The notes: generated from the letters alone by a model not told the origin. DNA of 64,000 bases from Verrucomicrobiaceae bacterium (GCA_947466075.1 CANIBP010000010.1:50861-114860); one strand, 5' to 3'. Positions 54,741 through 63,009 are shown, counted from the first letter of the stretch. A program made the numbers and translations.

Positions 54741-54956
54741 CCCGCTTCCGGCATCCCGGTGCTCGTGCGCGGAAGTGGCCGTGTGAGCGACCGAGAAATC
54801 CTCGAACGCACGCAGGGCCTGCTCCTGCAAGGTGTCTCCGGCATCGCCTATGGCTGCAAAGTCATCCAGTATCCGAATCCCAAAGGCGTCACGCGTGTGC
54901 TGACGGCCAAGGTGCATGACCGCGCGAGTGTGGATGCTGCACTGGTGATGGTGTGA
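54741..54956 (+). pseudogene. C-terminal remnant of a class I (DhnA-type) fructose-bisphosphate aldolase
   Basis: A 71-codon open frame with no start at the homologous point reads PASGIPVLVRGSGRVSDREI, LLQGVSGIAYGCKVIQYPNP and TRVLTAKVHDRASVDAALVM. It matches in order the last strands of DhnA/FbaB-type aldolases (phosphate-binding VRGGG and GIVYGRNVIQHPNP blocks). An in-frame stop lies just before it, so the first three quarters of the enzyme are missing. This is a decayed gene in the accessory stretch between repeat copies 1 and 2. Confidence 0.7.
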
Positions 54957-55195
54957 GTTCGAAGTCCCGTTCGGAGTCCTGGCTTTAGCCGGAAAAGTGC
55001 CGCATGTTGATGAAGGTGGCAAGTTTCCTCCTGGTTCCGCCAGATTTTGCGACCCCTTGCTGCCTGAATGCGGGACTCCGTACAAAAAGAAAGCCGGGGT
55101 CGTTTTCGCAAGCCCCGGCCCCGCTCGTTGTTGGTTGCGATAATTATTTGATGTCTTCGTTGATGCCCTGTGCTTCACGCGGCAGCATCTGCTTC
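54957..55195. other. Gene-poor stretch containing repeat copy 2
   Basis: Together with 54491-54740 this belongs to about 700 bases without an intact gene between the methyltransferase start and the membrane protein start. It holds repeat copy 2. On the minus strand (55144-55197) there is also a 17-codon frame reading MKQMLPREAQGINEDIK-stop that ends in the same DIK-stop as the heavy-metal-domain gene. Whether this is a real peptide or a remnant cannot be told. Confidence 0.5.
55083..55155 (-). repeat. Direct repeat copy 2: gene tail plus terminator
   Basis: 73 bases in the same orientation as copies 1 and 3. Compared with copy 1 there is one extra A in the A-run and changes in the spacer (GCGATAATTATTTG for GCGGTGATTATTTG). 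The hairpin GCCGGGG (55093-55099) with CCCCGGC (55113-55119) and the GACATCAAATAA tail are kept. No intact gene ends here. The intact heavy-metal-domain gene is 2.2 kb away. Confidence 0.9.
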
Positions 55196-57127
55196 ATGCA
55201 AGACGCTCCTCACGAATCTGAGCCGACAGTTGTTCTGCCTGATTTCAGGTTATGCCCTCATTGCAAGTCATCGGCTTTCCGACGCCTTGATGATGACGAT
55301 GGCTTCTTCAGCGATAGCAACTTCTTTTTGGCGTTGTCCATTTGGTTGGTCTTGGTGTTACTGGCTCCAGAAATCATCTTCAGGCTGTGGCAACCAACCA
55401 AAGAAACAATCATTGCGCATATCGACCTAGTGCGGTTCATGCTGAGTCTGAGCACAGCAGGATTTTGGATACTCAAACATGGAGCCATTTGGGTCTTGAT
55501 TGCAGCGGGCGCTTTTCATGGATACGGACGTTTGCTGAAAGGCTGTGCTGCGTGCGGGAGGGGCTTTTTCTGTGATCACGCCTTCAAGCCGAATGGTCTT
55601 TTATCTCGCGCTGTTCTTATCATTATTTCCATCGCAAACTTGCGTCGCAAGCTCTGGCTCGCGATTCCCGCAACGTTGACCATCCGAGCTGTATTCGTCA
55701 CAATTGCATTATTCGCCCTGCCCTTGATAAGCAGCTCTCCGGGTTTTGCTGCTTTTGCTGGAGCAATTGCTGGTGCAATCATAGCGACGAGTCTGGTGAG
55801 CAATACCGGGCATATAGCAGTTTGGTCGGCTGCGATTTCGGCGGCTGGATGTTTCGCTGCTGCGTATTTCTCCCAACCCATCCTTTTGGCAGTCCCTCCA
55901 GCCGCTTTGATTGGCTATTGGGTGATACACGACAACCATTGTTCCCGCTTGAATGGGGTCACCCATCAGGCATTCCGCAGCGCCGGACTCGCCACGATCA
56001 AAAGACTTCCGATGCTGCTCATCCTGTTGATTCCAGGGCTTGGTCTCAAGGCAGGAATCGACTGGTCAGCCAATCATGTGCTGAACGCAGTTGAAGCAAG
56101 AACTGCGACGATTGATACGCTGACGGTTCCCACCATCCGAGAGGAGAAGTATCCCTGGCACAGCCCGTTGCGCTGGCTCGGGGTGCCGAGATACACACGA
56201 AATACAGCGGCGTTGTCGTTGGAGAAGCCGAAAGAGACTTTTCTCTCAGCGGTGAGGATCACCCGAACCTTGATGGACACCCTTGAGGTAATCAGCCTTG
56301 CGATTCTGGTCCTGCTTTTTGGCCGTGTGCTCGTCAGCATGTTCATTCGTGAACTGATTGTGCAGGGAGTGCAGTTGAACGCCTATTTGCCGGTTCCCAG
56401 AAAAATTGATCCAAAGATGGACAATGAAGCGGAGGAGCCGCAGCGAGACGAAGAAAGCCAGGCACGCATAGAGAGCCATGCTTCCTTGGTCATCGACCAG
56501 ACTTGGGCTGCCAGCGTCTTTCTGAAGCGTGACCTGTCACCCACCGGTGGCGTTCCATCCACCGAGATACCTGCCTCCAAAATGGCGTTCCTCGCTCGGC
56601 TGATTCATCATTGCCTCGTGATGGATCGTTACGCCCTCAAGGACACCCCTATCCAGCTCGACTCATCAGACGGGCATCGTTTTGTCCGCTGGGAGCTGAG
56701 GGAAGGCGAAGTGCTTTATTTCAATTTCGCCCAGGTGGTGGGCTGGACCAGCGCCATCCGCTTCGACACCGCACCATGCCTACAAGTCGGCATGCTGGCC
56801 CAAGGCAAGGTGCTCGTGCATCGCGCTTATGGTCCTGGATCGCTCATCTTCAACCTTCATGGTGAACCTGGGGTCTGGGCACACGACAAAGGCGCGACGT
56901 TCACACCGGACCGCCTCGTCGCCTGCCGCATCGATGTGAAGCAGGGTGACGGTCATCCTGATTTCAAAATCATCGCTGCCGGAGGCTTGCTGAATTCATT
57001 CATTGGCACCGTCTCCCAACAGGCCAGCATCGGCACGGCCCTGCTCCTTGATCCCAAAGGCCGACGCGCATCGCATAGCCACCCTGTGTTTGATTTGCTC
57101 CGACAGACGTACACCATCTTCGGCTGA
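55196..57127 (+). CDS. Zinc-ribbon polytopic membrane protein with AIM24-like C-terminal domain
   Basis: 643 residues from ATG at 55196 (MQDAPHESEPTVVLPDFRLC). A split zinc ribbon is suggested by LCPHCKSSAF near the start and KGCAACGRGF about 100 residues later. About eight membrane segments lie between residues 45 and 440. After a charged linker (DNEAEEPQRDEESQARIESH) the last 170 residues (SKMAFLARLIHHCLVMDRYA, VHRAYGPGSLIFNLHGEPGV, TPDRLVACRIDVKQGDG, LLLDPKGRRASHSHPVF) have the look of AIM24/TIGR00266 beta-barrel domains. Function unknown. Frames further upstream run through the repeat and are artefacts. GC is lower than in flanking genes. Confidence 0.75.
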   Translation: MQDAPHESEPTVVLPDFRLCPHCKSSAFRRLDDDDGFFSDSNFFLALSIWLVLVLLAPEIIFRLWQPTKETIIAHIDLVRFMLSLSTAGFWILKHGAIWVLIAAGAFHGYGRLLKGCAACGRGFFCDHAFKPNGLLSRAVLIIISIANLRRKLWLAIPATLTIRAVFVTIALFALPLISSSPGFAAFAGAIAGAIIATSLVSNTGHIAVWSAAISAAGCFAAAYFSQPILLAVPPAALIGYWVIHDNHCSRLNGVTHQAFRSAGLATIKRLPMLLILLIPGLGLKAGIDWSANHVLNAVEARTATIDTLTVPTIREEKYPWHSPLRWLGVPRYTRNTAALSLEKPKETFLSAVRITRTLMDTLEVISLAILVLLFGRVLVSMFIRELIVQGVQLNAYLPVPRKIDPKMDNEAEEPQRDEESQARIESHASLVIDQTWAASVFLKRDLSPTGGVPSTEIPASKMAFLARLIHHCLVMDRYALKDTPIQLDSSDGHRFVRWELREGEVLYFNFAQVVGWTSAIRFDTAPCLQVGMLAQGKVLVHRAYGPGSLIFNLHGEPGVWAHDKGATFTPDRLVACRIDVKQGDGHPDFKIIAAGGLLNSFIGTVSQQASIGTALLLDPKGRRASHSHPVFDLLRQTYTIFG

Positions 57128-57202
57128 CGATCATTCTTCCAAGACTGAGGTTCTCCGCCATTTTGTTTTTGATTCAGATTGTTTGACCAAAAAATTAATT
57201 CA

Positions 57203-57817
57203 ATGCCACGCCTCTCTGAAAAATCTCTGGAACTGACCATATGCGCTCAAATGTGGCACTATGCAGGCCGTCTCATGCTCTGGTTTGGCCTCACACAAAC
57301 AGAAGAAGCCAGATGGGGGTATGATGCCAGAACGCGAATTGGTGGGCGGCTTTGTGTGTTCCAGTTCAAAGCGTCAAACTATGTGACCCGCACAGGAGAC
57401 AGGAAGTTTAAAGCTCCCCACGACCAGATGGTTCAATTGCGCCGTCTTTGCGGCAATCGCCGAGGTTGGGTCTTTTACGTTTTACCCTTGATTGGCAACA
57501 CTGATGAACTTGTCGGCATGCCTGACATCATCGCGCAGAGTTGGCTGCTAGACGTGGCTGATATACCAGATCCTGTCCCAGATCCATTAACCCGAGCAGG
57601 CACAATCAGGGCCAGCGGTGAGCATTACATTTACGCTCGTCCTGGGTTCGCTCGAATCCACTCAGAGCCGTTCGACGTTCCGCTTTACTCAGCGGCGAGA
57701 ATTCTAGCAGACAAACAACAGACTGGTCTTCCTGCCACGGAGCAGGGTTTTTGGCAGCATTTGACGCTGAAGCAGGAGATCTTTCCCAAGAGAACCGATG
57801 GTGTGATCATCGCCTAA
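57203..57817 (+). CDS. Putative PD-(D/E)XK-like nuclease-fold protein
   Basis: 204 residues from ATG at 57203 (MPRLSEKSLELTICAQMWHY); an upstream TTG at 57179 is less likely. The stretch FGLTQTEEARWGYDARTRIG, then RLCVFQFKASNYVTRTG, has the order Glu, Asp, Gln-x-Lys expected of a PD-(D/E)XK core, in which FQFK is the catalytic strand. APHDQMVQLRRLCGNRRGWV and FYVLPLIGNTDELVGMPDII follow. I recall similar unnamed proteins starting with the SEKSVE motif, but no function. It lies 75 bases after the membrane protein gene, and both are framed by repeat copies 2 and 3. Confidence 0.65.
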   Translation: MPRLSEKSLELTICAQMWHYAGRLMLWFGLTQTEEARWGYDARTRIGGRLCVFQFKASNYVTRTGDRKFKAPHDQMVQLRRLCGNRRGWVFYVLPLIGNTDELVGMPDIIAQSWLLDVADIPDPVPDPLTRAGTIRASGEHYIYARPGFARIHSEPFDVPLYSAARILADKQQTGLPATEQGFWQHLTLKQEIFPKRTDGVIIA

Positions 57818-57839
57818 AGACCATTCTGCGAGCAACGCT

Positions 57840-57916
57840 GGCAAAAGAAAGCCGGGGTCGTTTTCGCAAGCCCCGGCCACGCTCGTTGTTGGTTGCGGTG
57901 ATTATTTGATGTCGCC
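57840..57916 (-). repeat. Direct repeat copy 3: gene tail plus terminator
   Basis: 77 bases, differing from copy 1 at two positions. Stem GCCGGGG (57851-57857) with CCCCGGC (57871-57877), T-rich run on the minus strand and the GGCGACATCAAATAA gene end are all kept. Upstream on the minus strand there is no heavy-metal domain, only KRRRVGDIK-type sequence without family likeness. It lies 22 bases after the nuclease-like gene. Confidence 0.92.
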
Positions 57917-57924
57917 GACCCTCC

Positions 57925-57944
57925 GACGCTTTCGAGCGTCTTTT
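57925..57944 (+). terminator. Small UUCG-loop hairpin, possible terminator
   Basis: GACGCT-TTCG-AGCGTC followed by TTTT. The six-bp stem with a stable tetraloop could end plus-strand transcripts of the nuclease-like gene. The remaining bases up to the MFS start at 58199 (about 250) show nothing that I can support. Confidence 0.45.
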
Positions 57945-58198
57945 GACCTGAGGAAAGCTCCAGGGTATTTGAGCACTGTAGGACGCTGCCACGAATCAAT
58001 ACCGCTTCATCTTCGGTAAGGTCTCCATGGCCCAACGCTGCACGTGGATGCTTAGAAGTAACAGGCGAAACAGCAACGGTCCGCCACAAACTCAAGTGGC
58101 AAGTGGGCTTCGCCATACTCGAACCCATATATGATGATGGATTCGGCACATCCTGCGCGTTGACTTGCATCTCAATTCCTGACAGCATCGCCACCACC

Positions 58199-59683
58199 AT
58201 GTCCTCGACTCCTGCTCCCAAATTCACCACCACTCATTGGTTGATCATCATCATCGCCAGCATCGGCTTCCTCTTTGACACATATGAACTACTGATGACG
58301 CCGCTGGTCGCTGCGCCAGCGATTGCGGAGCTGCTCAAGGTGTTGCCGAGTGATCCTTCGGTAACGGAGTGGGTCGGGAAGTTGCTGTGGATCGCGGCGC
58401 TATGCGGTGGTGTGTTTGGTCTGCTCGGTGGCTGGTTGGTCGATAAATTTGGCCGCAAGACGATCATGGCGGCGAGTATCTTTGTGTATTCGTTCTCGCC
58501 GTTCTGCGCAGCATTCGCCACCACGCTGCCGATGTTTATCTTCTTCCGCTGCACCACGTTCATCGGTGTGTGTGTGGAATTCGTGGCCGCCATCACCTGG
58601 CTGGCGGAGGTGTTCACCGACAAACATCAAAAGGAAAAATGGCTGGGTATCACGCAGGCCTGCGCCTCGCTGGGTGGACTGCTGGTGACGGCGGTGAGCG
58701 TGTGGATCAGCAAGAACCTGGAGACGCTGCCGCACTGGGGCCTGCCGGCTGGCAGCACGGGCATCGCTGCGTGGCGCTACACCTTGATGTCGGGCATTCT
58801 GCCTGCGATTCCCATCGCGCTGCTGCTGCCGTTTGTGCCGGAGTCGAAGGTTTGGAAGGACAAAAAAATGGCGGGCACGCTCAAGCGCCCAAGCTTTGGC
58901 GCTCTCTTTTCGCCTGAACTTCGTCGCGTGACTTTGGTGACGACGATTCTCTCCGCGTGCGCCTATGGCATCGCGTTCGGCGCGTTGCAGGTCACGGTGG
59001 CACGTGTGACGCCCGGATTGCCCGAGATGAAGGTCGAGGCGGGTGAACTCGCCGCCTTGAAGAAGACGGACATGGAGATCAGTGCCAAGCTGAAAGCCCC
59101 AGGACTCGACGATGCGGCCAAAGCGGCGCTCAAGGCCGAGATGAAAGCGAATTTCGACAAGCAGAAGCCGGTGAACGCCAAAGTGAAGGCGATGGCCGAC
59201 AAGGTGCAGTTCCATCAAGAGATGGGCGGTCTCGTGGGACGCGTGCTTTTGGCCGTGCTGCTCATCGTGGGCATCAGCCGCGTGGCGCTGCTGAAGGTGT
59301 TTCAGATTCCGGCGCTCATCATTCTGCCGGTGACTTACTTCATGCTATTCAAGGATGGCGGGCAGGCGTTCCTGTGGGCCTATGCCATTTGCGGACTCGT
59401 CACCGTGGCGCAGTTTAGTTATTTTGGTGAATACCTGCCCAAAGTGTTTCCGATGCATCTGCGCGGCACAGGCGGCAGCTTTGCCACGAATGTCGGCGGA
59501 CGCATGGTCGGCACCTGCATGGCCACACTGAACACGAGTTGGCTCGCGCCGATGCTCGCCGGTGGTGCGCTGGCCGTGAAGCCGATGCACGTCGCCATGG
59601 CCGCCGGTTACATTGCCACCGCGATGGCCGTGATCGCCTTCATCGTCGGCTTCCTGCTGCCGGAGCCGAAGGCGGAGGAGTAA
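58199..59683 (+). CDS. Major facilitator superfamily transporter
   Basis: 494 residues from ATG at 58199 (MSSTPAPKFTTTHWLIIIIA). Twelve membrane segments are likely. The sugar/metabolite-type loop GGWLVDKFGRKTIMAASIFV between segments 2 and 3 and FRCTTFIGVCVEFVAAITWL fit the MFS. A long Lys/Ala-rich insert (about 280-370: AALKKTDMEISAKLKAPGLD) lies in the loop after segment 7, which is unusual. The substrate is unknown. An upstream frame to 58103 is not conserved-looking. Confidence 0.88.
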   Translation: MSSTPAPKFTTTHWLIIIIASIGFLFDTYELLMTPLVAAPAIAELLKVLPSDPSVTEWVGKLLWIAALCGGVFGLLGGWLVDKFGRKTIMAASIFVYSFSPFCAAFATTLPMFIFFRCTTFIGVCVEFVAAITWLAEVFTDKHQKEKWLGITQACASLGGLLVTAVSVWISKNLETLPHWGLPAGSTGIAAWRYTLMSGILPAIPIALLLPFVPESKVWKDKKMAGTLKRPSFGALFSPELRRVTLVTTILSACAYGIAFGALQVTVARVTPGLPEMKVEAGELAALKKTDMEISAKLKAPGLDDAAKAALKAEMKANFDKQKPVNAKVKAMADKVQFHQEMGGLVGRVLLAVLLIVGISRVALLKVFQIPALIILPVTYFMLFKDGGQAFLWAYAICGLVTVAQFSYFGEYLPKVFPMHLRGTGGSFATNVGGRMVGTCMATLNTSWLAPMLAGGALAVKPMHVAMAAGYIATAMAVIAFIVGFLLPEPKAEE

Positions 59684-59723
59684 TCCGCGAGAGAAGAGGT
59701 CGTGGCGGCGTAATTCTGTCGCC

Positions 59724-60629
59724 ATGATTTCACGACTCTTATCCATCCTTGTTCTAGCTCTCGCCAGTTTCTCTCTCCACGCGCAGGAGAAGGGTGACGG
59801 CAAACTGCGCATCGTCGTCTTCGGTGCTCATCCCGATGATGCGGAGTACAAAACGGCGGGCGTGGCGGTGAAGTGGGCACGATTGGGGCATCACGTGAAA
59901 CTGGTGTCGGTGACGAATGGTGACATCGGCCACTGGAAGGAAGCAGGCGGACCTTTGGCGGTTCGTCGGGCTACGGAGGCAGCTGCTTGTGCGAAGAAGC
60001 TCGGCGTGACCTCGCAGGTGCTCGATATTCACGATGGCGAGCTGCTGCCGACCTTGGAGAACCGTAAGCTCATCACACGCTTGATTCGGGAGTGGAAGGC
60101 GGACATCGTAATCGCGCATCGCCCTTGGGATTATCATCCCGACCATCGCTATGTCGGAGTGTTGATTCAAGACGCCGCATTCATGGTCACCGTGCCGTTT
60201 ATCTGCCCAGACGTGCCGTATTTGAAGAAGAACCCGGTGTTCCTGTATTCGAGCGACGGTTTCCAGAAGCCGTATCCCTTCACGCCGGACATCGCGGTGA
60301 GCGTGGATGATTCCTTTGAGCAAAAGCTCGACGGCATCCACGAACTGACCTCCCAGCACTATGAAGGCGGTGCCGGTGGCTCTGAGGAGCATGTTAAAAG
60401 CGTGCCCCCCGCCGGTGATGAGGTCGGACGCCGTGCATGGCTGAAGCGCCGCTGGGGCGCACGCCAGAGCAGCGAAGCGAACCAGTATCGTGAGCTGCTG
60501 ATCAAGCTCTACGGCGAGGAAAAGGGCAAGGCGGTGAGATACGCGGAGACCTTCGAGGTCTGCGAGTACGGCCGGCGTCCGAGCGCGGAGGAAATTAAGA
60601 CGCTCTTTCCGTTCTATGATGAGAAGTAG
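59724..60629 (+). CDS. Secreted PIG-L/LmbE-family deacetylase
   Basis: 301 residues with signal peptide (MISRLLSILVLALASFSLHA). The zinc-binding motif GAHPDDAEYKTAG (AHPDD) and the later HRPWDYHPDHRYVGVLIQDA (HxxDH) are typical of PIG-L deacetylases, which remove N-acetyl groups from GlcNAc-like sugars. Exported members are common in PVC bacteria. It lies 40 bases after the MFS gene, perhaps for import of the product; this is inference. Confidence 0.9.
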   Translation: MISRLLSILVLALASFSLHAQEKGDGKLRIVVFGAHPDDAEYKTAGVAVKWARLGHHVKLVSVTNGDIGHWKEAGGPLAVRRATEAAACAKKLGVTSQVLDIHDGELLPTLENRKLITRLIREWKADIVIAHRPWDYHPDHRYVGVLIQDAAFMVTVPFICPDVPYLKKNPVFLYSSDGFQKPYPFTPDIAVSVDDSFEQKLDGIHELTSQHYEGGAGGSEEHVKSVPPAGDEVGRRAWLKRRWGARQSSEANQYRELLIKLYGEEKGKAVRYAETFEVCEYGRRPSAEEIKTLFPFYDEK

Positions 60630-60699
60630 GCTATGAGGGTTTTGCAGTGGCAAAGGCCGTGGGAGCGGCTAAAGACACGGCCCACTCATCCGAACGACC

Positions 60700-62439
60700 A
60701 TGCAACCGACGCCAGCCCCTGCTCCCGAACAGTCCGAATCCGAACTCCTGCAAATCCGCCGCGAAAAGCTCGACGGTCAGGTGAAGGCTGGCTTGAACCC
60801 GTTTGGCGGCCGCTTTGATACGACGCATCAGCCGGGTGCGCTGAAGGCTGATTTCACCGAGGCGCTCGATGTGCGTGTCGCAGGCCGCATTCTCTCCCGC
60901 CGTGAAATGGGCAAGGCGACGTTTTTTGATCTCGGTGACATCAGCGGCCGCATGCAGTGCTATCTGAGCAAGGGCGATGTGGGTGATGAGGCGTATGCGC
61001 AGTTCATCCAACTCGTGGACATCGGCGATTTCGTCGGCGTGGAGGGTTTCACCTTCATCACGAAGCGCGGGGAGAAGTCGATCCACATCAAGAAGCTCAC
61101 GCCGTTGTCCAAGGCGCTGCGGCCGCTGCCGGACAAGTGGCATGGCATCGCGGACAAGGAGATCAAGTATCGCCAGCGCTACCTCGACCTCATTTCCAAT
61201 GACCGCAGCCGCGAGATCTTCGTGACGCGCAGCAAGATGGTCGCGACGATCCGCAACTACATGCAGGAGCGCGGCTTCCTCGAAGTCGAGACGCCGATGA
61301 TGCAGGATGTGCCCGGTGGTGCGGCCGCGAAGCCGTTTGAGACTTTCTTCCATGCGCTGAATCAGCCGATGTTCCTGCGCATCGCGCCGGAGCTGTTCTT
61401 GAAGCGGCTGCTGGTGGCGGGATTCACGCAGATCTTTGAGTTAAACCGCAATTTCCGCAACGAAGGCATGAGCCGTCGCCACAACCCGGAGTTCACGATG
61501 CTGGAGGCCTACTGGGCTTACGCGGACTTCGAAAAGATGGCCGATCTCGTCGAAGGCATGATTTGCCATCTCGCGGAAACCTTCTGTGGTGGCCTCAAGA
61601 TCAAACGTTCCCGAGTTAGTGACTGCCTCACCCAACTTGCCATCTTTGGGGGCATTGTTTATTCAATGAAATATGAAGACATCGATCATTCGATGGAGTT
61701 CGCATACCTGAACGACAATCTCAGAGATTGGTCACATGCGCTTGATGTCGAGTCAGTAACCGCAGTTGCCGCCAAGGCGAAGGAAGCCTGCTTGAAAGTT
61801 TGCGAACTAGCGGGTGCAAAAATCGATGAAACTAGAAAAAAGCAATTGGACCTTTTGATCGAGAAATTCGATGGCTTGTGTGAAGAATGCTACATCGACC
61901 TATCTCGTCCCTGGAGGCGTGCTTCATACCGTGAACTCATCATGCAAGCAGCCGGTTCTGATTGGTTTGATCTCCCTCTAATGGACAAGGCTCAGCGCGC
62001 TGTCAGTTTAAACGTGACGGAAATCAAGACAGGGTTAGAAGAATACGAAATCACTCAGAAGGTGTTTGAGCAGCTCATCGAAAAGGTCACTTTCAACCCG
62101 CTCTACGTCACCCATTGCCCGAAGGAACTCGTGCCGCTGGCGAAGCAGAACGCGCAGGATGATTCCATCGTCGATGTGTATGAACTCATCGTCAACGGCC
62201 AGGAGATCAGCCCCGGCTACTCCGAACTGAACGATCCCATCGTCCAGCGCGAGCGCCTGGAGCATCAGGCCGGTGAAGAAACGCAGAAAATCGACGAGGA
62301 GTTCATCCTCGCCTTGGAGCACGGCATGCCGCCCGCCGGTGGCATCGGCATCGGCATTGACCGCCTGATTATGATGCTCACCGGCGCGGAAGGCATCCGT
62401 GATGTGGTGCTCTTCCCGCAGTTGAAGAAGAAAGCGTGA
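60700..62439 (+). CDS. lysS: Lysyl-tRNA synthetase, class II, with an internal insertion
   Basis: 579 residues. The OB-fold anticodon domain (VRVAGRILSRREMGKATFFD) is followed by the class II core: YRQRYLDLISNDRSREIFVT (motif 1), FRNEGMSRRHNPEFTMLEAY (motif 2) and GIGIGIDRLIMMLTGAEGIR (motif 3), plus GYSELNDPIVQRERLEHQAG. Between LKIKRSRV (about residue 301) and SRPWRRASYREL (about 401) there is an insertion of about 95 residues that I do not know from other LysS. The segment 61621-62040 has 198 G+C in 420 bases (47%), against 60% in three sampled flanking lines. The frame stays open, so a functional enzyme is likely. Confidence 0.93.
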   Translation: MQPTPAPAPEQSESELLQIRREKLDGQVKAGLNPFGGRFDTTHQPGALKADFTEALDVRVAGRILSRREMGKATFFDLGDISGRMQCYLSKGDVGDEAYAQFIQLVDIGDFVGVEGFTFITKRGEKSIHIKKLTPLSKALRPLPDKWHGIADKEIKYRQRYLDLISNDRSREIFVTRSKMVATIRNYMQERGFLEVETPMMQDVPGGAAAKPFETFFHALNQPMFLRIAPELFLKRLLVAGFTQIFELNRNFRNEGMSRRHNPEFTMLEAYWAYADFEKMADLVEGMICHLAETFCGGLKIKRSRVSDCLTQLAIFGGIVYSMKYEDIDHSMEFAYLNDNLRDWSHALDVESVTAVAAKAKEACLKVCELAGAKIDETRKKQLDLLIEKFDGLCEECYIDLSRPWRRASYRELIMQAAGSDWFDLPLMDKAQRAVSLNVTEIKTGLEEYEITQKVFEQLIEKVTFNPLYVTHCPKELVPLAKQNAQDDSIVDVYELIVNGQEISPGYSELNDPIVQRERLEHQAGEETQKIDEEFILALEHGMPPAGGIGIGIDRLIMMLTGAEGIRDVVLFPQLKKKA

Positions 62440-62464
62440 TGTGCCAGTGTTGGCTCACGAAATC

Positions 62465-63007
62465 ATGAATGCTCTGCTCAAACTGCCCGGCATCGAAAAC
62501 CAAACGGTCTTCAACTTGGACCGCTGGGAGGAGATTGGGCGTGATCCGCTGGTACAAAACTGGCCCGGCAGAGTGGAAACCGACCGCTACGGAAGACCGA
62601 TTATGATGTGCTACGCTGAATTTTCGCATGGGGGCAAACAATTCGACATTGGTACTCTTATTCAGAAACACGCACCCACAGGCAAGGTGACGGTGGAATG
62701 CCCTATCTCGACGAGTGAAGGCGTGAAGGTGGCGGATGTCGGCTGGGTGTCGAAAAAGCGGCTGTTGCAGATCGGTGGACGCACGGCGCTCAAAGGGGCA
62801 CCGGAAATCTGTGTGGAAGTCATCTCGCCATCGAATAAGCGAGGCGAAATCGAGGAGAAACGCAGGCTCTACTTTGAAGCTGGCGCGAAGGAGGTCTGGG
62901 TGTGCGACAAAAAAGGACGCCTGATGTTTTTCATCAAAGATGAACCCGATTCCGACGCTGGCGGATCGCTGATCTGCCCCAAGATGCCCAAGACGGTGGA
63001 TGCGTAA
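62465..63007 (+). CDS. Uma2-family putative endonuclease
   Basis: 180 residues from ATG at 62465 (MNALLKLPGIENQTVFNLDR); a GTG at 62441 is possible. The PD-(D/E)XK fold of DUF820/Uma2 is seen in VKVADVGWVSKKRLLQIGGR (Asp), APEICVEVISPSNKRGEIEE (Glu-x-Ile-Ser motif) and KRRLYFEAGAKEVWVCDKKG. Such proteins are abundant in cyanobacteria and PVC bacteria; their real role is unclear. It follows lysS by 25 bases and converges with the hydrolase gene 2 bases away. Confidence 0.85.
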   Translation: MNALLKLPGIENQTVFNLDRWEEIGRDPLVQNWPGRVETDRYGRPIMMCYAEFSHGGKQFDIGTLIQKHAPTGKVTVECPISTSEGVKVADVGWVSKKRLLQIGGRTALKGAPEICVEVISPSNKRGEIEEKRRLYFEAGAKEVWVCDKKGRLMFFIKDEPDSDAGGSLICPKMPKTVDA

Positions 63008-63009
63008 GC

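Noticed and set aside
55004..55195. N-terminal extension of the zinc-ribbon membrane protein
   Set aside because: It translates the repeat and terminator (copy 2); the protein-like part begins at the ATG at 55196.
52832..57916. Repeats as integron attC sites
   Set aside because: The hairpin is central but the outer flanks are not complementary and no RYYYAAC/GTTRRRY pair is found; no integrase is in the window.
57814..58233. 139-codon minus-strand frame across repeat copy 3
   Set aside because: Part of it is the translated repeat in a frame different from the DIK-stop one; no protein family likeness.
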